From: Deltaproteobacteria bacterium
GTDB lineage: Bacteria > Desulfobacterota > Syntrophobacteria > Syntrophobacterales > Syntrophobacteraceae
Length of the DNA: 64,000 nucleotides
Direction of reading: 5' to 3'
Assembly: GCA_021780695.1 (NCBI GenBank)
Contig: JAJXYD010000025.1
Location: forward strand, 62,001-126,000
Shown: piece by piece, positions 52,262 to 61,210 of the stretch
Numbering within the stretch: position 1 is the stretch's first letter
How the letters are laid out: every line of letters begins with the position of its first letter
Made by a program: the position numbers and the translations under genes
The notes under the pieces: generated by a model
What the model saw: the letters and a program-made list of their open reading frames with translations, nothing else
Databases searched by the model: none
What the model was told of the DNA's origin: nothing

Positions 52262-52951
52262 TTATCTCTCCTCTAACTTTGCCGTTGGAGCGAAATTGCG
52301 TCCTGCTACTCCAGAGAGCAAATCCGGCCTGCGTTTAAACATAACCTGAAGCACGGCCGCTGTGAATAGGGCTTCGGCAATGGCCAGGGGCAACTGAGTC
52401 GGCCCGTAGCCGGCGAAAAAAATCATCCACTGTTTTACCAGGGGAATATGTCCGTGCAGGTTAAGAGCCAGCTCGAAGGCAGATGTAAGATAAGTCATGA
52501 CATCGCCGAGAAAACCTGCCAGACCGGCCGCAAGCCATAGAGGAGAGTTAAAATGTCGTAGAAGCTTCCAGCAAAAATAGCCCGAAAACGCCCCGACAAT
52601 ACCCATCGAGAAGTCATTTGCCCCAATGGTTGTAATCCCGCCGTGACCCAGAAATACGGCCTGAAAAAAAAGAACGATCAGGGAAATTACCGATGTGGCG
52701 AAAGGTCCGATAATAATGGCTGCCAGGGGAGTTCCGCAAGGATGCGAACAGGACCCGGTGACAGGCACGGGCAGATGCATTGCGGAAATGACGAACACAG
52801 CCACCCCGACCATGGCCAGAAACGGCTTGTAGTAAAGGTTTTCCTTTATGCGTTTTCGGATTTCGAGAAGGCCGGGATAAACGAACACGGCCGTGACCCC
52901 ATACCACATGCCCCAGGCCTGAGGCGGCAAAATGCCATCTTCTATGTGCAT
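52262..52951 (-). CDS. cbiM: Cobalt ECF transporter substrate protein CbiM
   Basis: 229 residues from ATG 52951 with GGAGGT upstream. The mature N terminus MHIEDGILP provides the metal-binding His2 of CbiM/NikM, and CSHPCGTPLAAIIIGPF (68-84) is the second conserved block. About six membrane segments. First gene of the operon and the one whose translation or transcription the upstream riboswitch controls. Confidence 0.94.
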   Translation of the reverse strand: MHIEDGILPPQAWGMWYGVTAVFVYPGLLEIRKRIKENLYYKPFLAMVGVAVFVISAMHLPVPVTGSCSHPCGTPLAAIIIGPFATSVISLIVLFFQAVFLGHGGITTIGANDFSMGIVGAFSGYFCWKLLRHFNSPLWLAAGLAGFLGDVMTYLTSAFELALNLHGHIPLVKQWMIFFAGYGPTQLPLAIAEALFTAAVLQVMFKRRPDLLSGVAGRNFAPTAKLEER

Positions 52952-52990
52952 TTGAAACCTCCACAAAAGTTTCGCCCCAGGGTTTTGGCC

Positions 52991-53024
52991 AAAAAAAAAC
53001 CCTTAGAGCTGGATTGCCCTAAGG
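52991..53024 (-). terminator. Riboswitch-linked intrinsic terminator
   Basis: On the minus strand CCTTAG (53024-53019), a 12-nt loop, CTAAGG (53006-53001) and then TTTTTTTTT. It sits between the cobalamin aptamer and cbiM. This is the arrangement of a transcription-attenuating switch: with B12 bound, the terminator forms and the cobalt transporter is off. Confidence 0.82.
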
Positions 53025-53084
53025 ATTGCACCCGCTTGACTTTATCCTTACGGAGGCTGCCCGAATTTTCCGCGCACGGGCTCA

Positions 53085-53255
53085 CCGATCGACATCAGGC
53101 AGGTATTCTGACTCACGGATCGCCCTACTCTCCGAACCTTCCCATCTCGCTCACGCGAAAAAGTGGCTCCCCCGGATTTCGTCCCCGTTTACAGCGGCGG
53201 GACCGCTCCCGATTTTCACGGGATTCCCTATTAAACTTTTGAGTACCTGACGTTC
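53085..53255 (-). promoter_or_regulatory. Cobalamin (B12) riboswitch
   Basis: On the minus strand the AGGTACTC-like 5' stem (near 53250), GCCGCTGTAAACGG, the GCCACT segment, and the B12 box CAGAATACCTGCCTGATG (53112-53095; consensus AGYCAGGAGACCTGCC) occur in the order of the cobalamin aptamer. The terminator at 52991-53024 completes the switch. It controls cbiM-N-Q-O. The promoter is probably near 53290-53330, where TTGACA occurs on the minus strand, but a -10 is not clear. 53330-53453 shows nothing recognisable. Confidence 0.92.
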
Positions 53256-53453
53256 CATTTTAAACACCTTACTCTCTTGCAACAAATTTTCCTAATTGTC
53301 AAACAAATAATTTTTGTATTGACTGCGGCTAAGCGAGGTGAGGTCAGGAAGAGCAGCGGGAGATAATCGCAAGACCGCCAAGGGAGGGTACGATCAACCC
53401 GGCTCGGTTAGGATCGCCCTATTGCGGCAAACGCCCCCCGCGGAGCCATGCAT

Positions 53454-56285
53454 CTAGGCAAAGACGCTTATTCTCGCCCCGCCGGTTACCGCAGGAGCTG
53501 GAACCGAGGCTTCCAATGTTGTATCGGCTGGAGCTTTCGCTACCCGGGACGATCCCGCGGCATTGCCCCCCGAGTGATAGGTCTGGGCGCCGTTTTTCCC
53601 TCCAGGATTGCCTCCGTTCACGTCAACCATGAATTTTCCCAGATCAAGTCCCTGGGTCTTGAGCGCCTGGCGCAGTTCAACCGCATGATTCATCAGGGCC
53701 TGCTTGGCCGGTTCGTTTTGCGTCATCGCCTCCACCGATATTTCATCCTTCCTGGCCTTGACTTTGAGATTGATCTTTCCCAGTCCTTCAGGCTCCATCT
53801 CCAGCACCAACTGGCCTCCGGCCCCACTGCGCATCTGCTCTTTTGCGCTATTGGCCAGGTCTATCGCACGGTAGGGATCGTAGGAGCCAAACCCGCTCCC
53901 GCTCTGTGCGCAATTATCAGCAAGGGGCATATTTATCGCGTGCGGGGGGGACGCCACAGTCTGCAGGAGTACGGCATTGGAGGAAGAAGAGATTGTGCCG
54001 GCCGTTTCGTCCATTCGTTTTGCATCCGCGCTGTTAGGCCTGCCGGCCATCGCCACCTGTTCCATGGCGGTAAGGATGTCTTTTGGGGACGTTTGAGCAG
54101 ATACGCCTGCCGCGGCGTAACTTCCAGAAGAGGAACCGGTTTGGCAATCTCCGGCCTGGGCGCTCTGATCGGTAGGATCATCCAGCCCGGTCAGCGCCAC
54201 CTGTTGGGCGATGGAAGCGGAAACCTGGGAATTGGCGTTTGCGGCCGGGCCGGCCGCTTGCAGGCCGCCGCCTGCAACCGCGGTCGTTTGGTCCGTACCC
54301 GCCTGCACCGAGGTTGCGGTATTGGACGCATCCTTAACCAGACCTTGCGCCGAATTATCTGCACCTTTTCCACCCTCGGGGGCTATGGTTGCTTTTGCGG
54401 CCGGCGCGCTCCCGGTTAGCCCGTCGGTCTTGAGAACTTTAACGGAGTCCGCAAAAACCTTTGCGCTTTTATCCGTCCCTGCCTGCACCGATGTTTCCTT
54501 GTTCGATGCATCTTTATTGGAAATCTCACCGCCGCTTTTCCACTCTTTTGCCATCGCCGCGTCCAACCGCGCTCCCAACACCAATTGTTCCATGGCGCTA
54601 AAGAGGTCGTTTCCCGCCGCTGGAAAGACGCTTCCGAGAACGGAATCCTCGGAAGAGGCACCCGTTTGCGACCCGGCCAAAGCGGCTGCCTTTGCGGTTT
54701 CATCCGAACCCGCGGCTTGTTGCTGCCCGTCGGCGGCAGCCCCGCCAATTTCGGAGGCTTCCTCACCCGAAGGGATGTAGGAGGCAAGAATGGAGGCCAT
54801 GCCTGTTGTGGAAGCATTGCCGGCACCGGAACCTCCCGTATTCTGAGCCATTTGAGCCGACTGGTTGCGATCGTAGAAAACAAAGTCGCCACCGCTCGAA
54901 TTGTCCATCTGGGGCAGCTTTATCGCATTGTCGGCAGCGTTATCCCCTGTGGAGCGCGAAACCACGTTTTCCAGGGATCGCTCCTCTAAACCGGTCGACT
55001 TCGCTATATGTTTTCCGAGCATCGGGGTATCCTGCCCGCCAAGCTGGGCCCGACTCTCTACACCCGCAAGAGAATTATCCACTCCGCTTGCCCCTGAGAA
55101 CCCGGAGCCTGCCTTCGTCTGAGTCATGCCCGCCTTTGACGGATCGGCCAGTTTGGCAGCGATATCGAAACCAACCGGGGAGGCATCCGCTTTATCTCCC
55201 AAGGCAGCCGCGGAAACAACTTCGGCTGCGGTCAACACTTTTTTTGCCCCCCCGCCACCGGAGGCTTTAACATCAGCCGAGGTTGCTGCTGCGTCCCCAA
55301 AAGAGGCGCCCAAGCCGCCGGCCTCTCCGGCACTCTCAGAGCCCGATCCCAGGACAGCCGTTACCTGGTCCCGGCCAAGTTGGGTTTCATCTCCAGGCAA
55401 GGCCTGCGATTGGAGCGATTTAGCCCCGGCGTCCGGCGAAAGCGACATGGCGGAGGACACCTTGCCTATCCGGGAAACAAACGATGGCAGGATAGAGGAT
55501 ACAAGTTCCTTTGTTTGCCCCTTTTTCAAACCTGCCTCCGTTTTCTTTCCAACAACAGAGGACGTTGAGGCGGACGTGACCAGGGGTTGTGTTTTAAGAC
55601 TCTCTTTTTGCGAAGCCTGCACGACTTTATCAAGCACCTTTCCAAGCTCTCGCAGAGAGTAGGCGCCTTTAGACTTTATCGCCACCGAGGATTTCACGTT
55701 CTTTCCGATGGTTGAAGCATTGCCCCGCAATTTACCCGGGGCAACGCCAACAGATGCGACCAGAGCACGTACGGTTTGCGCAGGCACTTCCGCCCCCGGG
55801 CCTGACCCATCAACGGCTCCGGCAGCCAAAAGCGACTTCAGCTCCCGGATAGACAGATTTCCATGTTTACTCAGCAGTTTTTCACACTGATCACGTATTT
55901 CGGCCGGATAATGCAGCTTGGCCAAAACGGACTGTAAGACAGCCGGATTTGAAACGACAAGTTGTTTTTCTTCCTCGGCCGTGGAGTTGACTCCATTTTT
56001 GCCTTCAGCGGCATTATTGAGCCTAGAGGCCGATACGGCGGCCTTAGATTCGGAAACAACCGTGGACTTGTCGGCCAAAGCATTGGACCCGGAGCTCGAA
56101 TCGTCTGCCTGGAGCGTTTCCGCACCGTCCATAACGGGTATTGCCGATCCCGTGGACTGCTGCGGAAAATGTTTTGCGAGTTCTCCGGAGAAATCGTTTT
56201 TGATGATAGCTTGTCCAAGCTTTTCCTTTACATTTCCCAGAAAAGCCGCGAGCAGTTGCGATGCGTTCACCTGTCCTGATTGCAT
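53454..56285 (-). CDS. fliK: Flagellar hook-length control protein FliK
   Basis: 943 residues, far longer than E. coli FliK (375). Only the C-terminal domain is conserved: GGQLVLEMEPEGLGKINLKVKARKDEISVEAMTQNEPAKQALMNHAVELRQALKTQGLDLGKFMV (about 830-895), the Flg_hook switch domain that contacts FlhB. The rest is Ala/Ser/Gly/Thr-rich and low complexity, an unfolded ruler. It contains internal repeats (SVQAGTD twice, about 80 residues apart; FSAMEQLVLGARL against LTAMEQVAMAGRP). A sigma-54 promoter lies upstream. Confidence 0.87.
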   Translation of the reverse strand: MQSGQVNASQLLAAFLGNVKEKLGQAIIKNDFSGELAKHFPQQSTGSAIPVMDGAETLQADDSSSGSNALADKSTVVSESKAAVSASRLNNAAEGKNGVNSTAEEEKQLVVSNPAVLQSVLAKLHYPAEIRDQCEKLLSKHGNLSIRELKSLLAAGAVDGSGPGAEVPAQTVRALVASVGVAPGKLRGNASTIGKNVKSSVAIKSKGAYSLRELGKVLDKVVQASQKESLKTQPLVTSASTSSVVGKKTEAGLKKGQTKELVSSILPSFVSRIGKVSSAMSLSPDAGAKSLQSQALPGDETQLGRDQVTAVLGSGSESAGEAGGLGASFGDAAATSADVKASGGGGAKKVLTAAEVVSAAALGDKADASPVGFDIAAKLADPSKAGMTQTKAGSGFSGASGVDNSLAGVESRAQLGGQDTPMLGKHIAKSTGLEERSLENVVSRSTGDNAADNAIKLPQMDNSSGGDFVFYDRNQSAQMAQNTGGSGAGNASTTGMASILASYIPSGEEASEIGGAAADGQQQAAGSDETAKAAALAGSQTGASSEDSVLGSVFPAAGNDLFSAMEQLVLGARLDAAMAKEWKSGGEISNKDASNKETSVQAGTDKSAKVFADSVKVLKTDGLTGSAPAAKATIAPEGGKGADNSAQGLVKDASNTATSVQAGTDQTTAVAGGGLQAAGPAANANSQVSASIAQQVALTGLDDPTDQSAQAGDCQTGSSSGSYAAAGVSAQTSPKDILTAMEQVAMAGRPNSADAKRMDETAGTISSSSNAVLLQTVASPPHAINMPLADNCAQSGSGFGSYDPYRAIDLANSAKEQMRSGAGGQLVLEMEPEGLGKINLKVKARKDEISVEAMTQNEPAKQALMNHAVELRQALKTQGLDLGKFMVDVNGGNPGGKNGAQTYHSGGNAAGSSRVAKAPADTTLEASVPAPAVTGGARISVFA

Positions 56286-56352
56286 CTGATTTCCTCTTCT
56301 GGCTCAAGAAGGCTGTTTTCGCGATTAGAATTTTTCTTGTGCTCTAAAGCTG

Positions 56353-56368
56353 AGCAAGCTTGATGCCA
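56353..56368 (-). promoter_or_regulatory. Sigma-54 promoter of fliK
   Basis: Minus-strand TGGCATCAAGCTTGCT: GG/GC with correct spacing, 68 bp before the fliK start. Fourth sigma-54-type site in the flagellar region. Confidence 0.72.
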
Positions 56369-56714
56369 GAACGAGGCAATTAAAAATATCCTTATAATTC
56401 ATCATATTACGACAGCCATAATCACCAGATAACCACACCCTGGCTTTTCAAGGGAATAATTTTTTCCGAGTGAACAAGAAAATATTTCCGATTGCCGCAG
56501 GGTCTTTGGAAAGGGGGTAAGGGATTGCGTGGTTTGTGTTGCGCTGCGGCGTATCGGCAAAAAAAGGGGAGGCGGCGGCAGGGGGCTCGCCGTGGGGCAG
56601 GTCTTTAACAACGGTTTATACCGTGGTTGGCCTTCACGACATAGCAGCCAAAACCGCATGCCGGAAAAGTCCGGCTCCGGAGATCACCCTCGGAGGGTAT
56701 TTTAAAAACTGCAT
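56369..56714. other. Gap between fliK and the lysozyme-like gene
   Basis: About 345 bp with no convincing gene. It includes an AT-rich stretch (56385-56420) and a GC-rich one (56535-56600). No terminator was fixed for the lysozyme-like gene that ends at 56715; readthrough into fliK cannot be excluded. Confidence 0.35.
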
Positions 56715-57806
56715 CTAAGCGCCGGCGTTCTCCGTATTGGAGGTTTCGTTTGAGAGCATGGCCAGAGCCATTTTGCCCTCCTGCCTGAAACGATTCATAA
56801 CGGCCGCCCTGACGCCCGGTCCGGAGGAGGCAAACCGGCCCGATCTCGCATTGTAGACAGCGCCTATAAGGTTAGCCACCCCGACCTGATCGTTTTGACC
56901 CACTACGGCTCCAACGGCCTTTGCGAAAATATCCGCCGCACCTTTTGCACCGTGTTGAACAGCCGTACTCCAGAGCACCTCCTGGAGAGCCTTGGGGGCC
57001 TTGGAAATATCCAGACCCGTTTTTTCAAAAATTTCCTGGGCGGCGGGATTATAGATGCTTTGTTTAATAAAAGCGGTTTGCAGCTTTTCGAAGCGCACCG
57101 AATCAGCAGCTGCTATTTCTTTCCAGACTTTGGGCATTTGGCCCGAACAGCCCCCTGTGTTTGCAGGCCCGGCGGCTTCGAGCTTCTGTGCAAGGTCGGG
57201 TGCGCTTTGAGACAGGTAATCGAGGAAGAGCTTCATTGTGCCAGCCCTGGAAGAAATCTGGTAGGTTCCATAGGAAGTTCCGCCCCTTTCATCGTAGCCT
57301 ACCGCTGCGGGCCCTTGCTCACCGGACTCGAACCGGGCCGACAGAGCGCCAATTTCCTGCCCCTGAGGATTGGAACCCGCACTACCCTCGGTTGCATAGG
57401 CTCGAACGGCGTTGGATACCAGACGGGATAATCCCGAAGGCATTGCCGCCCCATGTCCGCAAAAGCCTTCCAGGCAACTGCCCCCTGAAGAAACAGCGGC
57501 CAGGGCAATCAAGGTCGAGGCTGCCATAGTATTGACACCGTGACTGTTTACTGTCCCGCTCCGGATGGATTTACCAGGCGAAGTCCCTGATTGGACCGCT
57601 CCAATAATGCGGGAAGAGGGGGGCCTGCTTCTAAGTCCGCCGGGGGGCGCGCTTCCGCCCTCGGGCTTAAAGATATTAAGGAGTGCCTGGAAAACGCTGG
57701 CAGATCCGGCTTTTTTTCCCTGCAGGCCGCCATTTAACCGCTCACGGTTTTGGGTATCGGTTTCAGCAAGGCCCGATTTTTCAAGCTCATTAAATTTTAG
57801 CGACAT
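56715..57806 (-). CDS. Lysozyme-like protein beside fliK
   Basis: 363 residues from ATG 57806 with GGAGGAAT upstream. The N-terminal 140 residues are Ser/Gly-rich without a Sec signal. Residues ~150-340 look like a lysozyme-fold hydrolase seen in phage lysins and secretion-linked proteins: ALSARFESGEQG (candidate catalytic Glu160), GYDERGGTSYGTYQI (170-184), WKEIA, and LQEVLWSTAVQHG (274-286). The Glu-Ser-Gly resembles the ES-G motif of lytic transglycosylases. Lack of a Sec signal plus a disordered N-terminus, as in FliK and FlgJ, suggests flagellar export. Its position by fliK and by an L,D-transpeptidase gene supports a cell-wall role. Function is inferred. Confidence 0.6.
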   Translation of the reverse strand: MSLKFNELEKSGLAETDTQNRERLNGGLQGKKAGSASVFQALLNIFKPEGGSAPPGGLRSRPPSSRIIGAVQSGTSPGKSIRSGTVNSHGVNTMAASTLIALAAVSSGGSCLEGFCGHGAAMPSGLSRLVSNAVRAYATEGSAGSNPQGQEIGALSARFESGEQGPAAVGYDERGGTSYGTYQISSRAGTMKLFLDYLSQSAPDLAQKLEAAGPANTGGCSGQMPKVWKEIAAADSVRFEKLQTAFIKQSIYNPAAQEIFEKTGLDISKAPKALQEVLWSTAVQHGAKGAADIFAKAVGAVVGQNDQVGVANLIGAVYNARSGRFASSGPGVRAAVMNRFRQEGKMALAMLSNETSNTENAGA

Positions 57807-57863
57807 TTTGCATTCCTCCGGCTGGTTGCGGGGAAGAATGTGCAAAATTTATGCTTGCTCGCC

Positions 57864-58613
57864 TCAAGGAGTGGGAGTTTTTTGGACTGCCGTCCTTTTG
57901 GGTTGTTCTGTGCCTGGAGACAGGGAGCACACATCCTTTAGATCGTCTGTAATTAAAACCTGGGTCCCCGTTGGAGCCCAACTATAGAGTTTTTCGGCAT
58001 TTGCCCAGGGCATGGTGATGCAGCCGTGGGAACAGTGGAGGCCGAAAACGTTACCCGCATGAATCCATACGGCCCCGTAGACGTGAAGCGAATAGGGCAT
58101 CCAGGCCTGCTCGCCGTAATCATTGCGGTAGGAACTGGAGGTGTGTTTTGAATCTTTTTTATCGACATTGTAGAGCCCGGGCACGGTGTTTTGCCCCGGG
58201 CGGCCAAAACAGGCCTGGCTGTCGCCAACCAGGGTTCCATGATCGTACCAGCCCATAAAACCGAGGTGTTTTACCACCAATATGACCTTTGGAGCACAAA
58301 GCTTTTCGGGAAGACGGGCGGGAAGCGGGGTCCAATTTCTGTAGGCGTTGAAATCATTGGGAACCTTGATTTTTTTCCCCGCGCGCATTTCCCTTAAAAT
58401 ATAGAAGGGTTCCTGGGTATTTAGCCTGGAGAGGATCTGAAGGCAGGCATTGAGGCCGGGAGCCCGCTTGGCCCTCTCAAGGCTAATCAGTTCATCTTCG
58501 GAAACCGACCTCAGCGTCCAGGCGAGATCCGAGCCGCCGGAGGCCGCACAGGCATGCCCGACCGGCTGAAAACAAAGACATAGGGCTAGGAGAAAAAGTG
58601 AAGTTGCTTTCAT
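57864..58613 (-). CDS. L,D-transpeptidase (YkuD domain)
   Basis: 249 residues from ATG 58613 (AGGAG 10 nt before), with a signal peptide MKATSLFLLALCLCFQPVGHACA. The YkuD domain spans about 108-225: VILVVKHLGFMGWY, then IHAGNVFGLHCSHGCITMP with catalytic Cys198 and His185/His196. It makes 3-3 cross-links or anchors proteins to peptidoglycan in the periplasm. A neighbour of the lysozyme-like gene (57 bp apart, same strand), so the two may be co-transcribed. Confidence 0.9.
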   Translation of the reverse strand: MKATSLFLLALCLCFQPVGHACAASGGSDLAWTLRSVSEDELISLERAKRAPGLNACLQILSRLNTQEPFYILREMRAGKKIKVPNDFNAYRNWTPLPARLPEKLCAPKVILVVKHLGFMGWYDHGTLVGDSQACFGRPGQNTVPGLYNVDKKDSKHTSSSYRNDYGEQAWMPYSLHVYGAVWIHAGNVFGLHCSHGCITMPWANAEKLYSWAPTGTQVLITDDLKDVCSLSPGTEQPKRTAVQKTPTP

Positions 58614-59170
58614 TACATTTATTGCTCCTGGAGGTTTATTTCGGCCCGGGAGGCCGGCTTGCCGCGACCAACCCTTTTGCCACATTCGAAGGCTTACCGC
58701 AAGCAGTGATCGGTTTGGCCATGGATGTATCCAGGCGGGACCAAGCCCGAGGACCGGCTTTAAGGCATGGTGGGGCAAGAGTCGATCCAGAAGCGAGAAC
58801 CGGCAAATTTTGGATTTCTAAGCCAAATGATTTATGATTATTTCCAAATACAGAAAACCTGAACGACCGATCGGAATTGTCTTGCATTTTCTACTGTGTT
58901 TTATGAAAATTCAAAGGCCTGTTTTGTCAGGACCAAACTTGGGGCTGGGGCATATCGATTTGGAAGCCTTTCAGGCGGTTTTGCGACCCTAAAAGGGCTC
59001 CTTTTTTAGTCGCCGATTCGGCGTCTCATCGGTTTTTTCCGGGAAACGCTTCATACTAAATTCAATCGGACGTTATTTGGGGACTGATTGAGGGCAATGC
59101 CATGCGACAGAAGCATGGATGGGTTTTCCCCCTTTTTCTAAACCGTTCCACCCTGCGTCATGGAGAAGAA
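58614..59170. other. Divergent intergenic region, L,D-transpeptidase and remA
   Basis: 557 bp. No coding sequence recognised. 58983-59035 holds short stems (CCCT/AGGG, CGCCG/CGGCG) with T runs, which may end transcription in one direction, but no single clear terminator emerges. The remA promoter should be in 59030-59160 and was not fixed. Confidence 0.35.
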
Positions 59171-59464
59171 ATGGAAGTTAAATTGCTCAACATCGGTTTT
59201 GGCAACACAGTCATAGCCAATCGTGTGGTAGCCATCGTATCGCCCGCATCGGCGCCGATGAAACGGCTCAAGGAAGACGCAAAAATCGGAAACAAATTAA
59301 TAGATGCAACCATGGGCCGACGAACGCGCTCCATAATAGTTACAGACAGCGACCACGTAATTTTATCGGGCGTTCAGGCGGAAACCATCGCCCAGAGGCT
59401 CGTTTTGGATGGAAGCCTAAAAGAGGCCAACATGTCAAAGCAACCCCAGGACCTTAAGATTTGA
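59171..59464 (+). CDS. remA: DUF370 protein, RemA-like
   Basis: 97 residues from ATG 59171 with GGAG six nt before. [63 protein letters not shown] is the DUF370/RemA core. In Bacillus, RemA is a DNA-binding activator of matrix genes; in Gram-negatives the role is untested. Here, as in many genomes, it directly precedes gmk (11 bp), a synteny also seen in Firmicutes. Confidence 0.88.
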   Translation: MEVKLLNIGFGNTVIANRVVAIVSPASAPMKRLKEDAKIGNKLIDATMGRRTRSIIVTDSDHVILSGVQAETIAQRLVLDGSLKEANMSKQPQDLKI

Positions 59465-59475
59465 GGGGTTTGTTC

Positions 59476-60120
59476 ATGCAGCATACAGGGCCTTACGGAG
59501 AACTCTTCATCGTCTCGGCTCCTTCCGGGGTAGGCAAATCGACCATTATCGGCAAAGTACTCTCGACCTTTCCCAAGCTTCGCTTTTCGGTCTCAAGCAC
59601 CACCCGCCCGGCGCGTCCCTCGGAGACGGAAGGAAAAGACTACCATTATTTGTCGGTTGAGCAATTCAGGCAAGGAATAGATTGCGGGCGTTTTCTGGAA
59701 TGGGCTCGAGTCCACGACCATTTCTACGGCACCGACCGGCACATAGTGGAAAACTGGTTGGAATCGGGCTACGACGTCCTTCTGGATATAGACGTCCAGG
59801 GAACAAGGCAGGTGCGTTGGACCCACCCCGAGGCAAAGACCATTTTCATACTGCCCCCCTCCATGGAGGTCCTCGAACAGCGTCTTCGCGGCAGGGCAAC
59901 CGAAACCGAAGAACAGTTACTTGTGCGCATCTGCGCTGCAAAACGCGAGATACTTGAAGCTTCATGGTATGATTATCTTGTTGTAAACGATGATCTGCAG
60001 GAGGCTTTCCAGGATCTGGGGGCCATTATCCGGGCGTGCCAATCACAATCCAAGGTCCACTCCCCGGTCGTAAAAAAACTTCTCATGTCGATTGTCGATT
60101 CGACTCTTAGTCCCAAGTGA
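59476..60120 (+). CDS. gmk: Guanylate kinase
   Basis: 214 residues from ATG 59476 with GAGGGG before it. P-loop SGVGKST at 17-23, GMP-binding SSTTRPARPSETEGKDYHYLS (~40-60) and DIDVQGTRQVR (~98). Converts GMP to GDP. Its stop overlaps the rlmB start (TGATG). Confidence 0.96.
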   Translation: MQHTGPYGELFIVSAPSGVGKSTIIGKVLSTFPKLRFSVSSTTRPARPSETEGKDYHYLSVEQFRQGIDCGRFLEWARVHDHFYGTDRHIVENWLESGYDVLLDIDVQGTRQVRWTHPEAKTIFILPPSMEVLEQRLRGRATETEEQLLVRICAAKREILEASWYDYLVVNDDLQEAFQDLGAIIRACQSQSKVHSPVVKKLLMSIVDSTLSPK

Positions 60121-60893
60121 TGAAAAAGAACCGCATCACAGAAGAGGAAATCTGGATTTCGGGAATCAATCCCGTAAAAGAGGCCCTGCTGGGAGGGGAG
60201 AGCTCTCCAGGCCAAGTGCTTCTTTCCAGAAGCGATTCGAGGGGCCGGGAAATCGCCCAACTTGCAGCCCAAAGGTCCATTCCCGTTACTCATGGCCCAC
60301 GAGAGCGCCTGACCGAGCTGACCGGCCATTCCCACCACCAGGGGGTGGCCCTCAGGACGAGCCGGTTTCCTTACGCAACCCTGGAAGGATTGCTTGAAAA
60401 ACCTCTTTGCGAGCGCGATCCCATCGTAGTGCTCGACTCCATTCAGGACCCCCGAAATCTTGGGGCGATCCTGCGCTCGGCCTGCTTTCTCGGGGCAAAG
60501 GCGGTAGTGATTCCAGCAGACAGATCGGCAAGTGTTGGCCAAACGGCAATAAGGATTTCCGCAGGCGCGGCGGTCTATGTTCCCGTCGTTCGCGTTACCA
60601 ATGTGGCGAGGGCCCTCCAGCAGCTCAAAACCGCCGGTTATTGGGCCGCAGGCCTGGATCTGGGGGCAAGCCAGGCGCCCCATGAGGCTGACCTGAGGGT
60701 GGCGATCTGTCTGGTTATAGGCAATGAACAAAAGGGCATCCGGGTACTGGTAAAAAAAGAGTGCGATTTGCTTTTGCGCATTCCCTCGGCAGGCCCGCTC
60801 GATTCCCTTAACGCCGCATCGGCGGCCTCGATAGCTCTCTATGAAGTGCTGCGCCAAAGAGTTACAGGCGAGCTTGGAAATAAAAAGCCATGA
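60120..60893 (+). CDS. rlmB: 23S rRNA 2'-O-methyltransferase RlmB (SpoU family)
   Basis: 257 residues. N-terminal substrate-binding domain (WISGINPVKEAL) and the SPOUT motifs: LDSIQDPRNLGAILRSACFLGAKAVVIP (~102-130), LVIGNEQKGI (~197-206) and IPSAGPLDSLNAASAASIALYEVLRQR. RlmB methylates G2251; TrmH-type paralogues are very similar, so the exact target is inferred. Overlaps gmk and the next gene. Confidence 0.9.
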   Translation: MKKNRITEEEIWISGINPVKEALLGGESSPGQVLLSRSDSRGREIAQLAAQRSIPVTHGPRERLTELTGHSHHQGVALRTSRFPYATLEGLLEKPLCERDPIVVLDSIQDPRNLGAILRSACFLGAKAVVIPADRSASVGQTAIRISAGAAVYVPVVRVTNVARALQQLKTAGYWAAGLDLGASQAPHEADLRVAICLVIGNEQKGIRVLVKKECDLLLRIPSAGPLDSLNAASAASIALYEVLRQRVTGELGNKKP

Positions 60894-61087
60894 ACGCAAC
60901 CGCATTGATGCTCTCGGTGCTTTTCGGAGCAATAGGCATGGCATACCTCGCCTATGGGAAAAAACAGGGGGCGCTCACACCCGCGCTTGCCGGAATAGGT
61001 CTATGCGCTTTCCCCTGGTTTATATCAAACACCTGGGGCATGATTTTAGTCGGAGCGGCCCTGACCGCCGTGCCCTGGCTGATATGA
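60890..61087 (+). CDS. Small two-helix membrane protein
   Basis: 65 residues; its ATG overlaps the rlmB stop (ATGA). Two transmembrane helices (MLSVLFGAIGMAYLAYG and LAGIGLCAFPWFISNTWGMILVGAALTAVPWL) joined by a short KKQG turn. Similar small proteins occur widely in Gram-negative genomes, sometimes labelled amino-acid transport, without evidence. Function unknown; translational coupling to rlmB supports it being real. Confidence 0.72.
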   Translation: MNATALMLSVLFGAIGMAYLAYGKKQGALTPALAGIGLCAFPWFISNTWGMILVGAALTAVPWLI

Positions 61088-61210
61088 GCGGAAAAATTTC
61101 CACGCCCGTTCCAAAACTATTTTTTCGCAATAGCTCAAGAAAACTTTAAAAACGACCGACTAGGACCACGAGATGCCTTTTTTTTGACTCGCAAAGGGAA
61201 AGCGGCAAAA

